NCBI GenBank assembly: GCA_019746135.1
Contig: JAIESI010000123.1
Span: 1-51,887 of the forward strand
Direction of reading: 5' to 3'
DNA length: 51,887 bases
Source of the DNA: Xanthobacteraceae bacterium
GTDB lineage: Bacteria > Pseudomonadota > Alphaproteobacteria > Rhizobiales > Xanthobacteraceae
This document shows, in pieces, positions 42,276 to 50,546 of the stretch. The number at the start of each line of letters is the position of its first letter. Positions within the stretch are counted from its first letter, which is position 1. The notes under the pieces are model-generated. The model saw nothing but the letters and a program-made list of their open reading frames with translations. It was not told the DNA's origin and ran no database searches. Made by a program: the position numbers and the translations under genes.

Positions 42276-43295
42276 CTAAGCCTGCTCCGCGCCGATCATC
42301 GCATTCAGCATCCGCCGCGCCTGCAGCTGCGCCGCGTCGGCGGTGATGTGGATCAGTCCGTCGAGCGAGCCGCCGGTCCGGTTGGCCTGCACCGCTTCGA
42401 GCATGTCCGCGTCCTCGGTGAACGTGGCCTTCGATCCCTCGTAGAGCATCTTCGACATCTCGGGATCGTCGATTTTGAAGTCGCGGGCGAAGCAGAACAT
42501 GTAGTGGCTGGAATGCTCGGTTTCGGGCGTGATCAGGTGGCTCGACCAGATCGAGATGCCCTGGCTGCGGTCGCCCTGCGGCGCGCCGGTGCCGGTCGTG
42601 GCGCAGCCGACATCGAGATAGACGATGCCCGGCGGATGCCAGGTGACATGCTGCCAGCGGTCGACGTTGGTGGTGAAGTTGCCGGCCTTGGCAAACAGCG
42701 GCGGCGGCACGAAATCGATCATCCAGCGGCCGACGCGGACGCCGTCGTTGAGCCGCTCGGTCTTGGTCGGCGTGGTCGCCTCGCGCGGATCGCCGGCCAG
42801 CGTCTTCTTGTGCACATAGCCGACGTGGGTGAGATCGAGCAGGTTGTCGAGAACGAACTGGTAGTTGGTCTTGACGTAGAGCCTGCCGGGCGTCGTCGCC
42901 CATTTCGGATCGGACAGCCACGGCATGTCGGGAATTCTCGCGGGGTCGGCCTTGGCGGCCTCGCCCATCCAGATCCAGACCACGTTGTTCTTCTCGTGCA
43001 CCGGATAGCTGCGGACCTTGGCGCCCGCGGGCACCTCGCTCTGGCCGGGCACCTCGACGCATTTGCCGTTCACGTCGAACCTGAGCCCGTGATAGCCGCA
43101 GACGAGCGTCGCACCCTGGACCTCGCCGAGCGACAGCGGTGCGGCACGATGGCAGCAGCAATCTTCGAGCGCACCGACCTGGCCGCGGTCGTTGCGGAAC
43201 AGCACGACCTTCTCGTTGAGGAAGGTCTTGCCGACCGGCTTGTCCTTGAGCTCGTGCGACCAGATCGCCGAATACCAGCCGTTGCGCAGGAACAT
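42276..43295 (-). CDS. Rieske (2Fe-2S) aromatic oxygenase, VanA-like
   Basis: 339 residues. Rieske centre: CCCHRAAPLS with CxH and VCGYHGLRFD with CxxH. Mononuclear iron site DNLLDLTHVGYVHKK (DxxxDxxHxxxxH). The size and the monocomponent-alpha layout fit vanillate demethylase oxygenase and related hydroxylases, which need a separate reductase; no reductase is in the window. Preceded by the CMD-like gene (34-base gap) and followed by a TctC receptor (72 bases). Probable role: O-demethylation or hydroxylation of a lignin-derived aromatic acid. Confidence 0.93.
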   Translation of the reverse strand: MFLRNGWYSAIWSHELKDKPVGKTFLNEKVVLFRNDRGQVGALEDCCCHRAAPLSLGEVQGATLVCGYHGLRFDVNGKCVEVPGQSEVPAGAKVRSYPVHEKNNVVWIWMGEAAKADPARIPDMPWLSDPKWATTPGRLYVKTNYQFVLDNLLDLTHVGYVHKKTLAGDPREATTPTKTERLNDGVRVGRWMIDFVPPPLFAKAGNFTTNVDRWQHVTWHPPGIVYLDVGCATTGTGAPQGDRSQGISIWSSHLITPETEHSSHYMFCFARDFKIDDPEMSKMLYEGSKATFTEDADMLEAVQANRTGGSLDGLIHITADAAQLQARRMLNAMIGAEQA

Positions 43296-43329
43296 TCCGG
43301 GCCTCCGTGCTGCGAACCAGAGCGGGAGC

Positions 43330-43878
43330 CTAGCGCGGCAACGGATGCTGTTCCAGATAGGGCTGGTATTCCGGCTCGACATCGATCTGCAACGTGGCCA
43401 GGAGCCGGACCACGGCGTTGTAGAACGCGATGGCGAGGGTGAGATCGACGACCTGCTCGCGGCCCAGCGCTTTTTCCAGCGTGGCGAAGGTTGCGTCCGA
43501 CATGGCGAGGCCATCGGTCATCTCGCGCGCGGCACGCAGCACGGTCTTCGACAAGGCATCCAGTCTGGTCGGACCGCCGGCGGTTTCCTCGCCGATGGCG
43601 CGGATATCGTCGTCGGTGACGCCGAACTCGCGGCCGATCTTGACGTGATGCGAGTATTCATAGGGCGACTTGGCGAGGTAGCCGACCTGCAGGATGGCAA
43701 GCTCGCGCAGCCGCGGATCGAGCTTGCTCTGGTGGCGGATGTAGGCCGCAAGCCCGTTCATGGCACGCGATGCGTGGGGGCTGTTCGCCATCGCACGGTT
43801 GAGCGCGATCGGCCGCGCGACGATGTCGTGGAGTTCGGGAGGGAGATCGGATTTGTCGAGGTAGGGAACGCGGGCCAT
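43330..43878 (-). CDS. carboxymuconolactone decarboxylase/AhpD-like protein
   Basis: 182 residues, all-helical. KLDPRLRELAILQVGYLAKSPYEYSHHVKIGREFGV carries the family region with ExxxHH; here no CxxC redox pair is present, which argues against peroxidase activity and for a decarboxylase or structural role. AAGGAC before the ATG. First gene of the operon with the Rieske oxygenase and receptor, in keeping with aromatic catabolism. Confidence 0.9.
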   Translation of the reverse strand: MARVPYLDKSDLPPELHDIVARPIALNRAMANSPHASRAMNGLAAYIRHQSKLDPRLRELAILQVGYLAKSPYEYSHHVKIGREFGVTDDDIRAIGEETAGGPTRLDALSKTVLRAAREMTDGLAMSDATFATLEKALGREQVVDLTLAIAFYNAVVRLLATLQIDVEPEYQPYLEQHPLPR

Positions 43879-43908
43879 GTTGGTCCTTTGGTTGTCCTGT
43901 CGAAGCGT

Positions 43909-44050
43909 GTGTCCCGGATGCGATGCAGCGCAAGCGAAGCGCAGCGGTGCGTCGCTGATCCGGGACCGCTACAGACACCGCCTTCGTAACGGTCCCGGGT
44001 CTGCGGCGCATCATTTCGCTTCGCTACATGCTGCGCCGCGCCCGGGACAC
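43909..44050. repeat. palindromic intergenic repeat (GTGTCCCGG type)
   Basis: GTGTCCCGG (43909-43917) and CCGGGACAC (44042-44050) flank nested inverted segments, including GATCCGGGACCG near 43957 and CGGTCCCGGG near 43990, and GCGCAGC/GCTGCGC-type pieces. A dispersed repeat between the CMD-like gene and the UbiD gene, with no coding sense. Confidence 0.8.
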
Positions 44051-44057
44051 GAGATCA

Positions 44058-45716
44058 TCATTCGCCGGTTGGTTCCTGGCCCGGCCGCACCGGTGTTTCC
44101 GGCAGCAGGCCGCGGCGCTGGCGCTGCAATGTTTCGCGGCCGGTTTCCTCCCAGTCGCCCGCCGCGGTGCGGCGCGCATAGGTTTCCCAGGTGTCGGTCC
44201 AGTCGTCGAGCGTGTAGCCGTGCCAGGGCGCCTGCACGTTGAGCGCGGGCAGGCCCAATTCGTCCCACAGCGCGCGGGCATGCTCCATGTAGGGTTTGGT
44301 CGGCAGCGCGAGCGGCGGCATGGCGCGCTTGCGCGTGGCGTCGACCAGGAGGCCCGAGTCGGTCTTGTTGCCGGCATATTGCGCGCCCTGCACGCCGCCG
44401 CGCCAGGGAACGATCTGCATGTCGTCGACCGGATTGGTGCGGTAGGCGAGCGACCACAGCACCGCGTCCATGCTGCTCGGGTCGATGTCCTCGCTCACCG
44501 CGATGACGATCTTGCCGCAGTTCGATTGCAAGGTGGACGCGCCCGAAAGGCCGCGCCACACCTCGGTGCGCGGCGCGCCGGCTGCGAATTGCAGAAAGAT
44601 CACCGGGCGAAGATTGGTCAGCCGCTCGTGCATGACGACGCGGCGGATGCCCTTGATGCCGAGATTGGTCTTGAGGTGAGAAAGGAACAGCGGCTCGTAG
44701 GCGACCTTCTTGATGACGCTCGACTCGCTCGGCGTCACCTGGCTGATGATCTGGGTGAAGACCGGCTTGGCCTTGTGGGTGATGGCCGTGACCTCGATCG
44801 GCATGTTGTAGGCTTCGAGCGCGACATAGCCGTTGCTCTCGCCGAACGGCGCTTCGGGCTCGAGCACGTCCGGATCGATCAGGCCTTCGACGACGATCTC
44901 GGAATCCGCTGGCACCTCGAGGTCGATGGTACGGCAGCGCGTCATGCGGATCGCCTCACCCGCAGCACCCCCGGCCACCGCCATCTCGTCCATGTCGACG
45001 GCAAGCTTCTGCGGGCCGGTGAACATGACGATGGGCGCGGCGCCGACGACGATCGCGATCGGCATCTTCTGCCTGCGGTCGCGATATTTCAGCCAATGCA
45101 GAAAGCCGCCCGCGCCGGTCGCCTCGCGCGCCACCATCCGCACCGCCATCCGGTCGGCGGCCTTGAGACCCACGCGGTAAGTGCCGAAGTTCTGCACGCC
45201 CGTCTCGGGATCGCGGGTAACGCACAGCGTCGCGGTGAGATAGGGCGCGGCGTCGAAGCCCGGCGTCGACACCGGCACCGGCAGGCGCTTCACGCCTTCG
45301 CTGCGCAGCGCCTCGCCGGTGACGACGACCTCCTGGCACGGCGCGTTGTTGGTCAGCACCGGCGGGATCGGATGGGCGATGGCCTGCATCCAGGCGTCAC
45401 CGATCTCGTCCACCGCGCGGCCCATGCCCATCGCATAGATCGCAGGCGAGGACGCGAGCGCGCCGACCACCACCGGCATGTCGTATTTACGGCCTTTCGA
45501 ATCCGTCACGTTGGTGAACAGGAAGGCGCGGCGCTCGTCCTCCGGCACGCCGCCGATGAACTGCCAGCGCACCAGCGGCCCAAGCTCGGTGTCCTTGTTG
45601 ATCGGCTTCTCGATGCGCGTGAGCAGCCCGGCGGCTTCGAGGTCGGCAAGATGCTGCTGCAGGTCGAGCCGCGGGCGGCCGGACGCGCGGACAGACGATG
45701 CGGGCTGGTCGAGCAT
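44058..45716 (-). CDS. UbiD-family decarboxylase
   Basis: 552 residues. UbiD enzymes decarboxylate or carboxylate aromatic and alpha,beta-unsaturated acids with prenylated FMN. Visible: LRSEGVKRLPVPVSTPGFDAAP, QNFGTYRVGLKAADRMAVRM, VVGAAPIVMFTG, EAPFGESNGYVAL with the catalytic Glu, ITHKAKPVFTQIISQ, and the late VQAPWHGYTLDDW. No UbiX partner is nearby. Divergent from the 45824 hydrolase. Its position next to a Rieske oxygenase operon suggests an aromatic-acid pathway. Confidence 0.93.
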   Translation of the reverse strand: MLDQPASSVRASGRPRLDLQQHLADLEAAGLLTRIEKPINKDTELGPLVRWQFIGGVPEDERRAFLFTNVTDSKGRKYDMPVVVGALASSPAIYAMGMGRAVDEIGDAWMQAIAHPIPPVLTNNAPCQEVVVTGEALRSEGVKRLPVPVSTPGFDAAPYLTATLCVTRDPETGVQNFGTYRVGLKAADRMAVRMVAREATGAGGFLHWLKYRDRRQKMPIAIVVGAAPIVMFTGPQKLAVDMDEMAVAGGAAGEAIRMTRCRTIDLEVPADSEIVVEGLIDPDVLEPEAPFGESNGYVALEAYNMPIEVTAITHKAKPVFTQIISQVTPSESSVIKKVAYEPLFLSHLKTNLGIKGIRRVVMHERLTNLRPVIFLQFAAGAPRTEVWRGLSGASTLQSNCGKIVIAVSEDIDPSSMDAVLWSLAYRTNPVDDMQIVPWRGGVQGAQYAGNKTDSGLLVDATRKRAMPPLALPTKPYMEHARALWDELGLPALNVQAPWHGYTLDDWTDTWETYARRTAAGDWEETGRETLQRQRRGLLPETPVRPGQEPTGE

Positions 45717-45823
45717 GGCTGCGATGCCTCGTTTGTTATTGGGTTGACCGTAGCACGATCGGAAACCAAGCTGGCCTCAAAAGCGGACACGTTCCGCGGA
45801 CCAGAAAGCATGAGCGAGGAAAC

Positions 45824-47011
45824 GTGAGCGACCGAGCCAACGATCCGGCCTTCATCTATTTCCCCACCAACTATCGCTGGTCGATGGGCCTGCTGCTGTG
45901 CCTGTCGGCCGCGCCCTGGGGCGGCGCGGAGATCGACGAGATCAACCGCATCGGCCGCGCATTGAAGGACAAGGCCGGCGACGACAATGCGTGGCTCGAA
46001 GAATGGGCGCGCATGGGCGACATCGTCGAGGCGCGCGGCCGCGACGAGGAAAAGAAGGGCCACAGGCTGACCGCCGCGTCGTGCCTGATGCGCGCGGCGC
46101 ACTACTATCAGATCGGCGAGCGGTTCCTGCAGCACGGACCGCGCTCGGCTGCGATCTACAAGAAGGCCGTGAAGGCGTTTGCCGATGGCGCGGCGATGCT
46201 GCAGCGGCCGCGCATCGAGCATGTCGAGGTGCCCTACGGCGACAAGAAGCTGCCGGCGCTGTTCGTACATCCGGCGCCGGAGGTGGCCGGCAACAAGCCC
46301 GCGCCGGCGATGGTGTTCTTCGACGGCTTCGACATCACCAAGGAGATTCAATATTTCAAGGGCGTGCCGGACCTCGTGGCGCGCGGCATCGGCTGCCTGA
46401 TCGTCGACGGGCCGGGCAACGGCGAGAGCGTGCGCTTTCGCGACCTGCCGCTGATCGCCGAGACCGAGAAATACGGCACGGCCGCCTACGAATATCTCGC
46501 CGGCCGCAAGGAGGTCGATCCGAAGCGCATCGGCGTGATGGCGATCTCGCTCGGCGGCTATTACGCGCCGCGCGCGGCCTCGCTCGAGCCGCGCTACGCC
46601 TGCTGCATCGCCTGGGGCGCGCAGTGGGACTATCACGACACCTGGAAGCGGCGGTTCGAATTGCTCGACTCGGGCAAGGTGCCGTCGCTGTCGGTGCCGC
46701 CGGAGCACCTGATGTGGATCTTCGGGGTGAAGACCCGCGACGCGGCGATGAAGATCCTCGAGGGATTCCGGCTCGACGGCATCGTGCAGAAGATGCAGTG
46801 CCCGTTCCTCCTGGTGCACGGCGCGGGCGACGAGCAGATCCCGCTCGCCATCGCCGAGAAGTGCTTCGCGGCGGTCGGCTCGAAGCAGAAGCTTTTGAAG
46901 GTGTTCACGCGCGAGGAAGGCGGCTTCCATCATTGTCAGGTGGACAACGTGACCATCGGCACGAACTTCATGTGGGACTGGGCGGCGGATGTGCTGAAGC
47001 CGGGAACTTAA
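45824..47011 (+). CDS. alpha/beta hydrolase of the FrsA/2,6-dihydropseudooxynicotine hydrolase-like type
   Basis: 395 residues from a GTG at 45824 with GAGGAA close upstream; the open frame extends further but without protein-like sequence. An N-terminal helical lid (about 30-120; LMRAAHYYQIGERF) precedes the core: MVFFDGFDITKE, the nucleophile in GVMAISLGGYYAPR, acid Asp in HGAGDEQIP and His in EEGGFHHCQVD. This helical-lid layout fits C-C or ester hydrolases of the dihydropseudooxynicotine hydrolase group. About 80 bases of its 3' end are duplicated at 48284-48367. Confidence 0.88.
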   Translation: MSDRANDPAFIYFPTNYRWSMGLLLCLSAAPWGGAEIDEINRIGRALKDKAGDDNAWLEEWARMGDIVEARGRDEEKKGHRLTAASCLMRAAHYYQIGERFLQHGPRSAAIYKKAVKAFADGAAMLQRPRIEHVEVPYGDKKLPALFVHPAPEVAGNKPAPAMVFFDGFDITKEIQYFKGVPDLVARGIGCLIVDGPGNGESVRFRDLPLIAETEKYGTAAYEYLAGRKEVDPKRIGVMAISLGGYYAPRAASLEPRYACCIAWGAQWDYHDTWKRRFELLDSGKVPSLSVPPEHLMWIFGVKTRDAAMKILEGFRLDGIVQKMQCPFLLVHGAGDEQIPLAIAEKCFAAVGSKQKLLKVFTREEGGFHHCQVDNVTIGTNFMWDWAADVLKPGT

Positions 47012-47037
47012 AACTCGAGCGACACTGGCAGTCTCAT

Positions 47038-47162
47038 CCCTCCCCGCGAGGGGAGGGTGGCGAGCGAAGCGAGCCGGGTGGGGAGAGGCCGGCGACAAAC
47101 GCACCATCTCCCCACCCGGCCGCTCGCTAGCGCTCGCGTCCACCCTCCCCTCGCGGGGAGGG
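47038..47162. repeat. palindromic intergenic repeat (CCCTCCCCGCGAGGGG type)
   Basis: A perfect 23-bp inverted repeat (47038-47060 and 47140-47162) whose arms are themselves palindromic (CTCCCCGCGAGGGGAG), around nested GAGCGAAGCGAGC- and GGTGGGGAGA-type segments. It is the commonest-looking of the dispersed repeats here and lies between convergent genes, where it may terminate both. Confidence 0.92.
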
Positions 47163-47202
47163 ATGGCACCGCCCGAGCGGTGGATCATCACCACCCGCAC
47201 AG

Positions 47203-48261
47203 CTACAGCTCCCAAACTTCGCCGGGCTGCAATGTCCGGAAACGGTCGGCGGCGAGACCGGTTTTGGCGCGCGCCGCGGCGAGCGCGAGCGTCGGCGCGT
47301 CGATCGCCTCGTCGGTGAGCTGGAAGGTGCCGAAGTGGTGCCCCAGCGCCAGCTCCGCGCCGCAATCGGCGAAGGCCAGCACCGCCTCATCCGGGTTCAT
47401 ATGCTGCTCGCGCATGAACCAGCGCGGCTCGTAGGCGCCGATCGGCAGGACGGCGAGCCGGAACGGACCGTAGCGCTCGCGGGCGATGCGGAAGTGAGAG
47501 CCGTCGCCGTAGCCTGAATCCGCCACGTGATAGATGCGCCCGGCGGGCGTTTCGATGACAAACGCCGCCCACAGCGCCTTGTTGCGATCGCTGAGGCCGC
47601 GCGCCGACCAGTGCCGCATCGGAATGAGCGTCACCGCAACATCGCGGCTCAGCACGATGCGGTCGCCCCAGTCGTGCGCTTCGGCGCGGATCCCGGGGTC
47701 CTGCGCCCGCGCAACCGTGTCGTTGCCGAGCGGCATCACCAGGCGCGCGCGGTGGCTTGCCAGCGCGGACAGCGTCGGCACGTCGAGATGGTCGTAGTGG
47801 CAGTGCGAGACCAGGACCGCGTCGATCGGCGGCAACGCGTCGAGCACGATTCCCGGATCGTTGACGCGGGTCGGTCCGGCGAACGAGACCGGAGACACAC
47901 GCTTCGACCAGACCGGATCGATCAAAATGTTCAGGCCCGCGGTCTGCAGCAGCCATGATGCGTGGCCGACGAACGAGATGCGCCACGCCGCGCCTTCGAC
48001 GCGGCGCGGCGGACGATCGCTGAAGGGGTTCGCAACCCAGGCCGGCCAGGGGGCACGTTCGCGCGTCGCCAGAAAACGCAGCAGTTGCGCCGTGCTGTTC
48101 GGCGGCGCGCCGTTGGGATCGAAGAAGCGCAGACCGTCGAAATGGTCGGACACCGGGCCGTCGTAATATCGAATGCGCGAGTTGTTCCACATGGCAACGC
48201 CTCCCGTTGCGGCAAGCACGGCTCCACTTCCTGCGATGAGACGGCGGCGGGAGAGTTTCAT
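47203..48261 (-). CDS. MBL-fold metallo-hydrolase (NAPE-PLD/UlaG-like), Tat-type leader
   Basis: 352 residues from the ATG at 48261. Leader MKLSRRRLIAGSGAVLAATG is Tat-like. Metallo-beta-lactamase core: ISFVGHASWLLQT, ILIDPVWSKRVSP, VSHCHYDHLD (HxHxDH), MPLGNDTVA, HWSARG, HVADSGYGDG with the bridging Asp, and ALGHHFGTFQ. The pattern DPxxSxRxSP and LGxHxGT is that of the NAPE-PLD-like group, acting on phospholipids or other phosphodiesters; substrate unknown. Convergent with the alpha/beta hydrolase and followed upstream by a relic of that hydrolase. Confidence 0.9.
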   Translation of the reverse strand: MKLSRRRLIAGSGAVLAATGGVAMWNNSRIRYYDGPVSDHFDGLRFFDPNGAPPNSTAQLLRFLATRERAPWPAWVANPFSDRPPRRVEGAAWRISFVGHASWLLQTAGLNILIDPVWSKRVSPVSFAGPTRVNDPGIVLDALPPIDAVLVSHCHYDHLDVPTLSALASHRARLVMPLGNDTVARAQDPGIRAEAHDWGDRIVLSRDVAVTLIPMRHWSARGLSDRNKALWAAFVIETPAGRIYHVADSGYGDGSHFRIARERYGPFRLAVLPIGAYEPRWFMREQHMNPDEAVLAFADCGAELALGHHFGTFQLTDEAIDAPTLALAAARAKTGLAADRFRTLQPGEVWEL

Positions 48262-48283
48262 TCCATTCCCACGGTGTGAACTG

Positions 48284-48367
48284 CGGCTTTCATCACGGCC
48301 AGGTGGACAACGTGGCCGTCGGCACAAACGTCATGTGGGGTCGGCCGCGGATGTGCTGAAGCCCGGG
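48284..48367 (+). pseudogene. relic of the 3' end of the alpha/beta hydrolase gene
   Basis: Aligns with the 3' end of the hydrolase gene (46921-47005): CAGGTGGACAACGTG, TCGGCAC, TCATGTGGG and GCGGATGTGCTGAAGCC are shared, about 85 percent by eye, with a one-base deletion after TCATGTGGG that breaks the frame. The rest of the gene is absent. The inverted MBL gene lies between the two copies. It points to a lost tandem paralogue or an insertion event. Confidence 0.8.
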
Positions 48368-48458
48368 GCTCAGCCCTGGCGATACGTCGCTGTCCGTCCC
48401 GCTCCTGCAGGCGATGTTCGGGCCCGTGCCACGGGGGCTCCGTCCGATCGCCTTGGTC

Positions 48459-49154
48459 TTAAACCGACGCGCCCAGTTCACGCAGCCTTGCCATGATGTC
48501 GTTGTAGTCCATGCCCTTCCTGGCCCGTTCGTTGAACGCTTCGACGGCTGCGCGGCTTTCGCCTTGCGAAACGACGACCGGTGCTGTGGCGTCGACCCGA
48601 GGTGGCGGGGGCGGCCCGGCCGGTTTCGGCCGGGTCTTGCCCGTCGGAGATTTGCCCGTCGGAGACGTGCTCGTCAGGGGCTTGCCGAGCCACTTTTCCA
48701 GGTAGGCCATAAGTTCGGACGGCGACTTCGACTGGAACTCGGCCCAGCGTCGGGCACGCCCGGCCGCGTCGTCGTCGTGCGAGAGCACGACAGCGGACGC
48801 GGCTTGATCGGTCTGTTGCGACTGCGACAGGCCGGCGTCAGGCGGCCGGGTACGAGCGGGCAGCGACAGGCCGAACGCGCGGAGCGCCTGCTCGGCGGTG
48901 CCGGTGCCGGTGGTTCTCGACAGGATATCGGCGTGCAGCCGGGCCGCGTGATCGCGCGGCATCGCGGCGTGGTGCCGCCTGAAGCAATCGTGCGGATCGC
49001 CGAGGCAACGATGACGTTGCCAGCACCTGGGAAGTCCGCACTCACGCCAAAATTCCAACAGCGCGCACTGGAAGCGCTTGCGGCTCTGCTCGACGCACGC
49101 TCGCACGCCGGGACGCTCGCGCGTCGAAAGATTCGTATAGCTGAAGACGGCCAT
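48459..49154 (-). CDS. Cys-rich hypothetical protein
   Basis: 231 residues from the ATG at 49154 (weak Shine-Dalgarno). The N-terminal 60 residues carry Cys at about 20, 30, 39, 44, 50 and 57, in FQCALLEFWRECGLPRCWQR followed by RCLGDPHDCF, probably a zinc or disulfide knot. The pattern looks like a conserved alphaproteobacterial hypothetical family I cannot name. The middle has SPTGKSPTGK and a PPPPP stretch, and the C-terminus is a helix (AVEAFNERARKGMDYNDIMARL). The hairpin array begins about 100 bases upstream of its start. Confidence 0.65.
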   Translation of the reverse strand: MAVFSYTNLSTRERPGVRACVEQSRKRFQCALLEFWRECGLPRCWQRHRCLGDPHDCFRRHHAAMPRDHAARLHADILSRTTGTGTAEQALRAFGLSLPARTRPPDAGLSQSQQTDQAASAVVLSHDDDAAGRARRWAEFQSKSPSELMAYLEKWLGKPLTSTSPTGKSPTGKTRPKPAGPPPPPRVDATAPVVVSQGESRAAVEAFNERARKGMDYNDIMARLRELGASV

Positions 49155-49252
49155 TTGCGTTTCGCCCCGTGCCGGCCCGCGCGTGTTTGCGGGTGCGGCC
49201 TCTCGTCTCCGCGGCGTGCTTGCGCCCGGGATTTGCAAAAGTTCTTCGCGGT

Positions 49253-49392
49253 GCTCCCCTTGCATGAGGGGAGCGGAGCGCCGAAAGGCGCGGGGGTTTG
49301 CGAGACCCCCGGGCCGCTGCTAACGGCCCGACACGCTTGCGAGGCGTGTCTGGGTCCCCTTGCGATCGGGGACCCGCGCCTTTCGGCGCTCC
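49253..49392. repeat. contiguous array of perfect hairpins with recurrent TTGC(G/A) loops, enclosed by an 18-bp inverted repeat
   Basis: Five perfect hairpins abut one another with 0-1 base between them apart from one long arm: A GCTCCCC/GGGGAGC (49253-49274, loop TTGCATGA); B GGGGGT/ACCCCC (49292-49310, loop TTGCGAG); C GGGCCG/CGGCCC (49311-49329, loop CTGCTAA); D GACACGC/GCGTGTC (49330-49350, loop TTGCGAG); E GGGTCCCC/GGGGACCC (49352-49375, loop TTGCGATC). B-E are enclosed by an 18-bp perfect pair (49275-49292 with 49375-49392), each arm also a GCGCC-GAAA-GGCGC hairpin. Stems differ in sequence while loops recur, which suggests selection on structure. No coding sense. Confidence 0.9.
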
Positions 49393-49841
49393 ACCACGGC
49401 GATTTTCGCGGAGCCTAGCCCCACACGCCTCGGGCCGCGATTGCGAGCCGGCGAGAATGGCTCACCGGTCGTCCAGCTGGCTCCCAGCTTCCGGGTCGTA
49501 GTGCCCGAAAGGCGGGGTCCGAGGCGCCCCGAGTGTCCGGCTTGGGAAGCCGAACCCGCGGGCGCCGTTCCTGCTTCTGCCAAACGGTCCCATCCGGCTG
49601 GGCCCCTCAACTAAGCAGGATGAATGGAACAAATAAAGAACATCCTGCAGGAGTCAACCCATCGCCCGCGACGCCTGCCGGCGAAGCTTCGCCACCCGGC
49701 GGATACTGGCCGAAATGGGCCACTCGCCGGGCAAAACAGGCCACCGAAATATCGGTGGATTTCGAACGGAACGGGAACAAATTTGCGTGTCAAGTGTTTT
49801 TGTGGTAGTTATCACCGCTACCTACAACACTTGGTGTACCC
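49393..49841. other. non-coding region between the hairpin array and the Panacea gene
   Basis: About 450 bases. It holds another TTGCGAG at 49441, a CGGCTT-GGG-AAGCCG hairpin near 49538, and a 7-bp inverted repeat CCACCGA/TCGGTGG (49741-49758) about 85 bases before the antitoxin ATG that could be an operator. Base composition becomes AT-richer from about 49760. Short open frames here look unconvincing. Confidence 0.5.
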
Positions 49842-50543
49842 ATGCGAACGGCCAACCATATAGCCGAATGGATCGTTCGCTACAGTGCGGATGAACTCGG
49901 AGCGCCGGTGGACCCAATGTCCCTGGAGAAGCTCGTTTATTACGCTCAAGCGTTCTACTTGGCGTTAGAAGACGAGCCGCTTTTTGGGGATGCAATTGAG
50001 GCGTGGAAATGGGGTCCGGTAGTTCCCGACGTCTATCGTCGATATCAGGCGTTCGGGGCTGACCCGATTGTTATCGCAAGCGATGCCGCCATCTCTGTGA
50101 GCCGCCAAGTATCCGAATTTTTGGAGCAGGTCGTTGATTTTTTCCGCCGCCATACGGCAGTCAATCTGTCCAAGGCTACGCACCTAGAAACTCCGTGGCT
50201 GGATGCGAGCGCCACCGAAGACACCATCATCCCGCAAGCGGAGATGAAGGGATACTATCGCGGCCTAATGAATGAGGGTGAGGCGGCATTATCGCGGCAC
50301 GAGTTGCTCGATTCTATTCCTGATCCGAGGTGGTCTTCGTACTATGTGGCTGGAATTGCTGCGCGACGACTGACTTCGCATCCGTTCTACGTGGCATCGC
50401 TTGCAAAGACACTGGCAGAGCCAACACCACGTGGGCCAGAACTGCCGAGTAGCTTTTTTGCCCCGGTTAAAGGTCGAGACTTCATCGAATTCAGCCCTGA
50501 TGAAGACCCCGACGATGTTATCCGCGCGGCGCGCAATTCCTGA
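49842..50543 (+). CDS. Panacea-domain antitoxin (DUF4065, SocA/GepA-like)
   Basis: 233 residues. The domain is recognised by an N-terminal helix HIAEWIVRYSADE, PMSLEKLVYYAQAFYLAL, and DAIEAWKWGPVVPDVYRRYQ, the three conserved segments of SocA/GepA-like Panacea proteins. The C-terminal half (150-233, with PDPRWSSYYVAGIAARRL) is an addition. Panacea proteins neutralise many unrelated toxins by direct binding. The next gene starts three bases after the stop. Codon use is more AT-rich than the neighbouring housekeeping genes, pointing to transfer. Confidence 0.9.
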   Translation: MRTANHIAEWIVRYSADELGAPVDPMSLEKLVYYAQAFYLALEDEPLFGDAIEAWKWGPVVPDVYRRYQAFGADPIVIASDAAISVSRQVSEFLEQVVDFFRRHTAVNLSKATHLETPWLDASATEDTIIPQAEMKGYYRGLMNEGEAALSRHELLDSIPDPRWSSYYVAGIAARRLTSHPFYVASLAKTLAEPTPRGPELPSSFFAPVKGRDFIEFSPDEDPDDVIRAARNS

Positions 50544-50546
50544 TGC

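Noticed and set aside
49253..49392. CRISPR array
   Set aside because: There are no direct repeats of constant length with unique spacers; the units are hairpins with differing stems and short loops.
49253..49392. Cluster of tRNAs or a tRNA-like structure
   Set aside because: Stems and loops do not fit a cloverleaf; no T loop, anticodon arm spacing or CCA.
49624..49863. Small 79-codon open frame before the Panacea gene
   Set aside because: Overlaps the antitoxin start, contains the palindrome, and shows no protein-like pattern or clear ribosome site.
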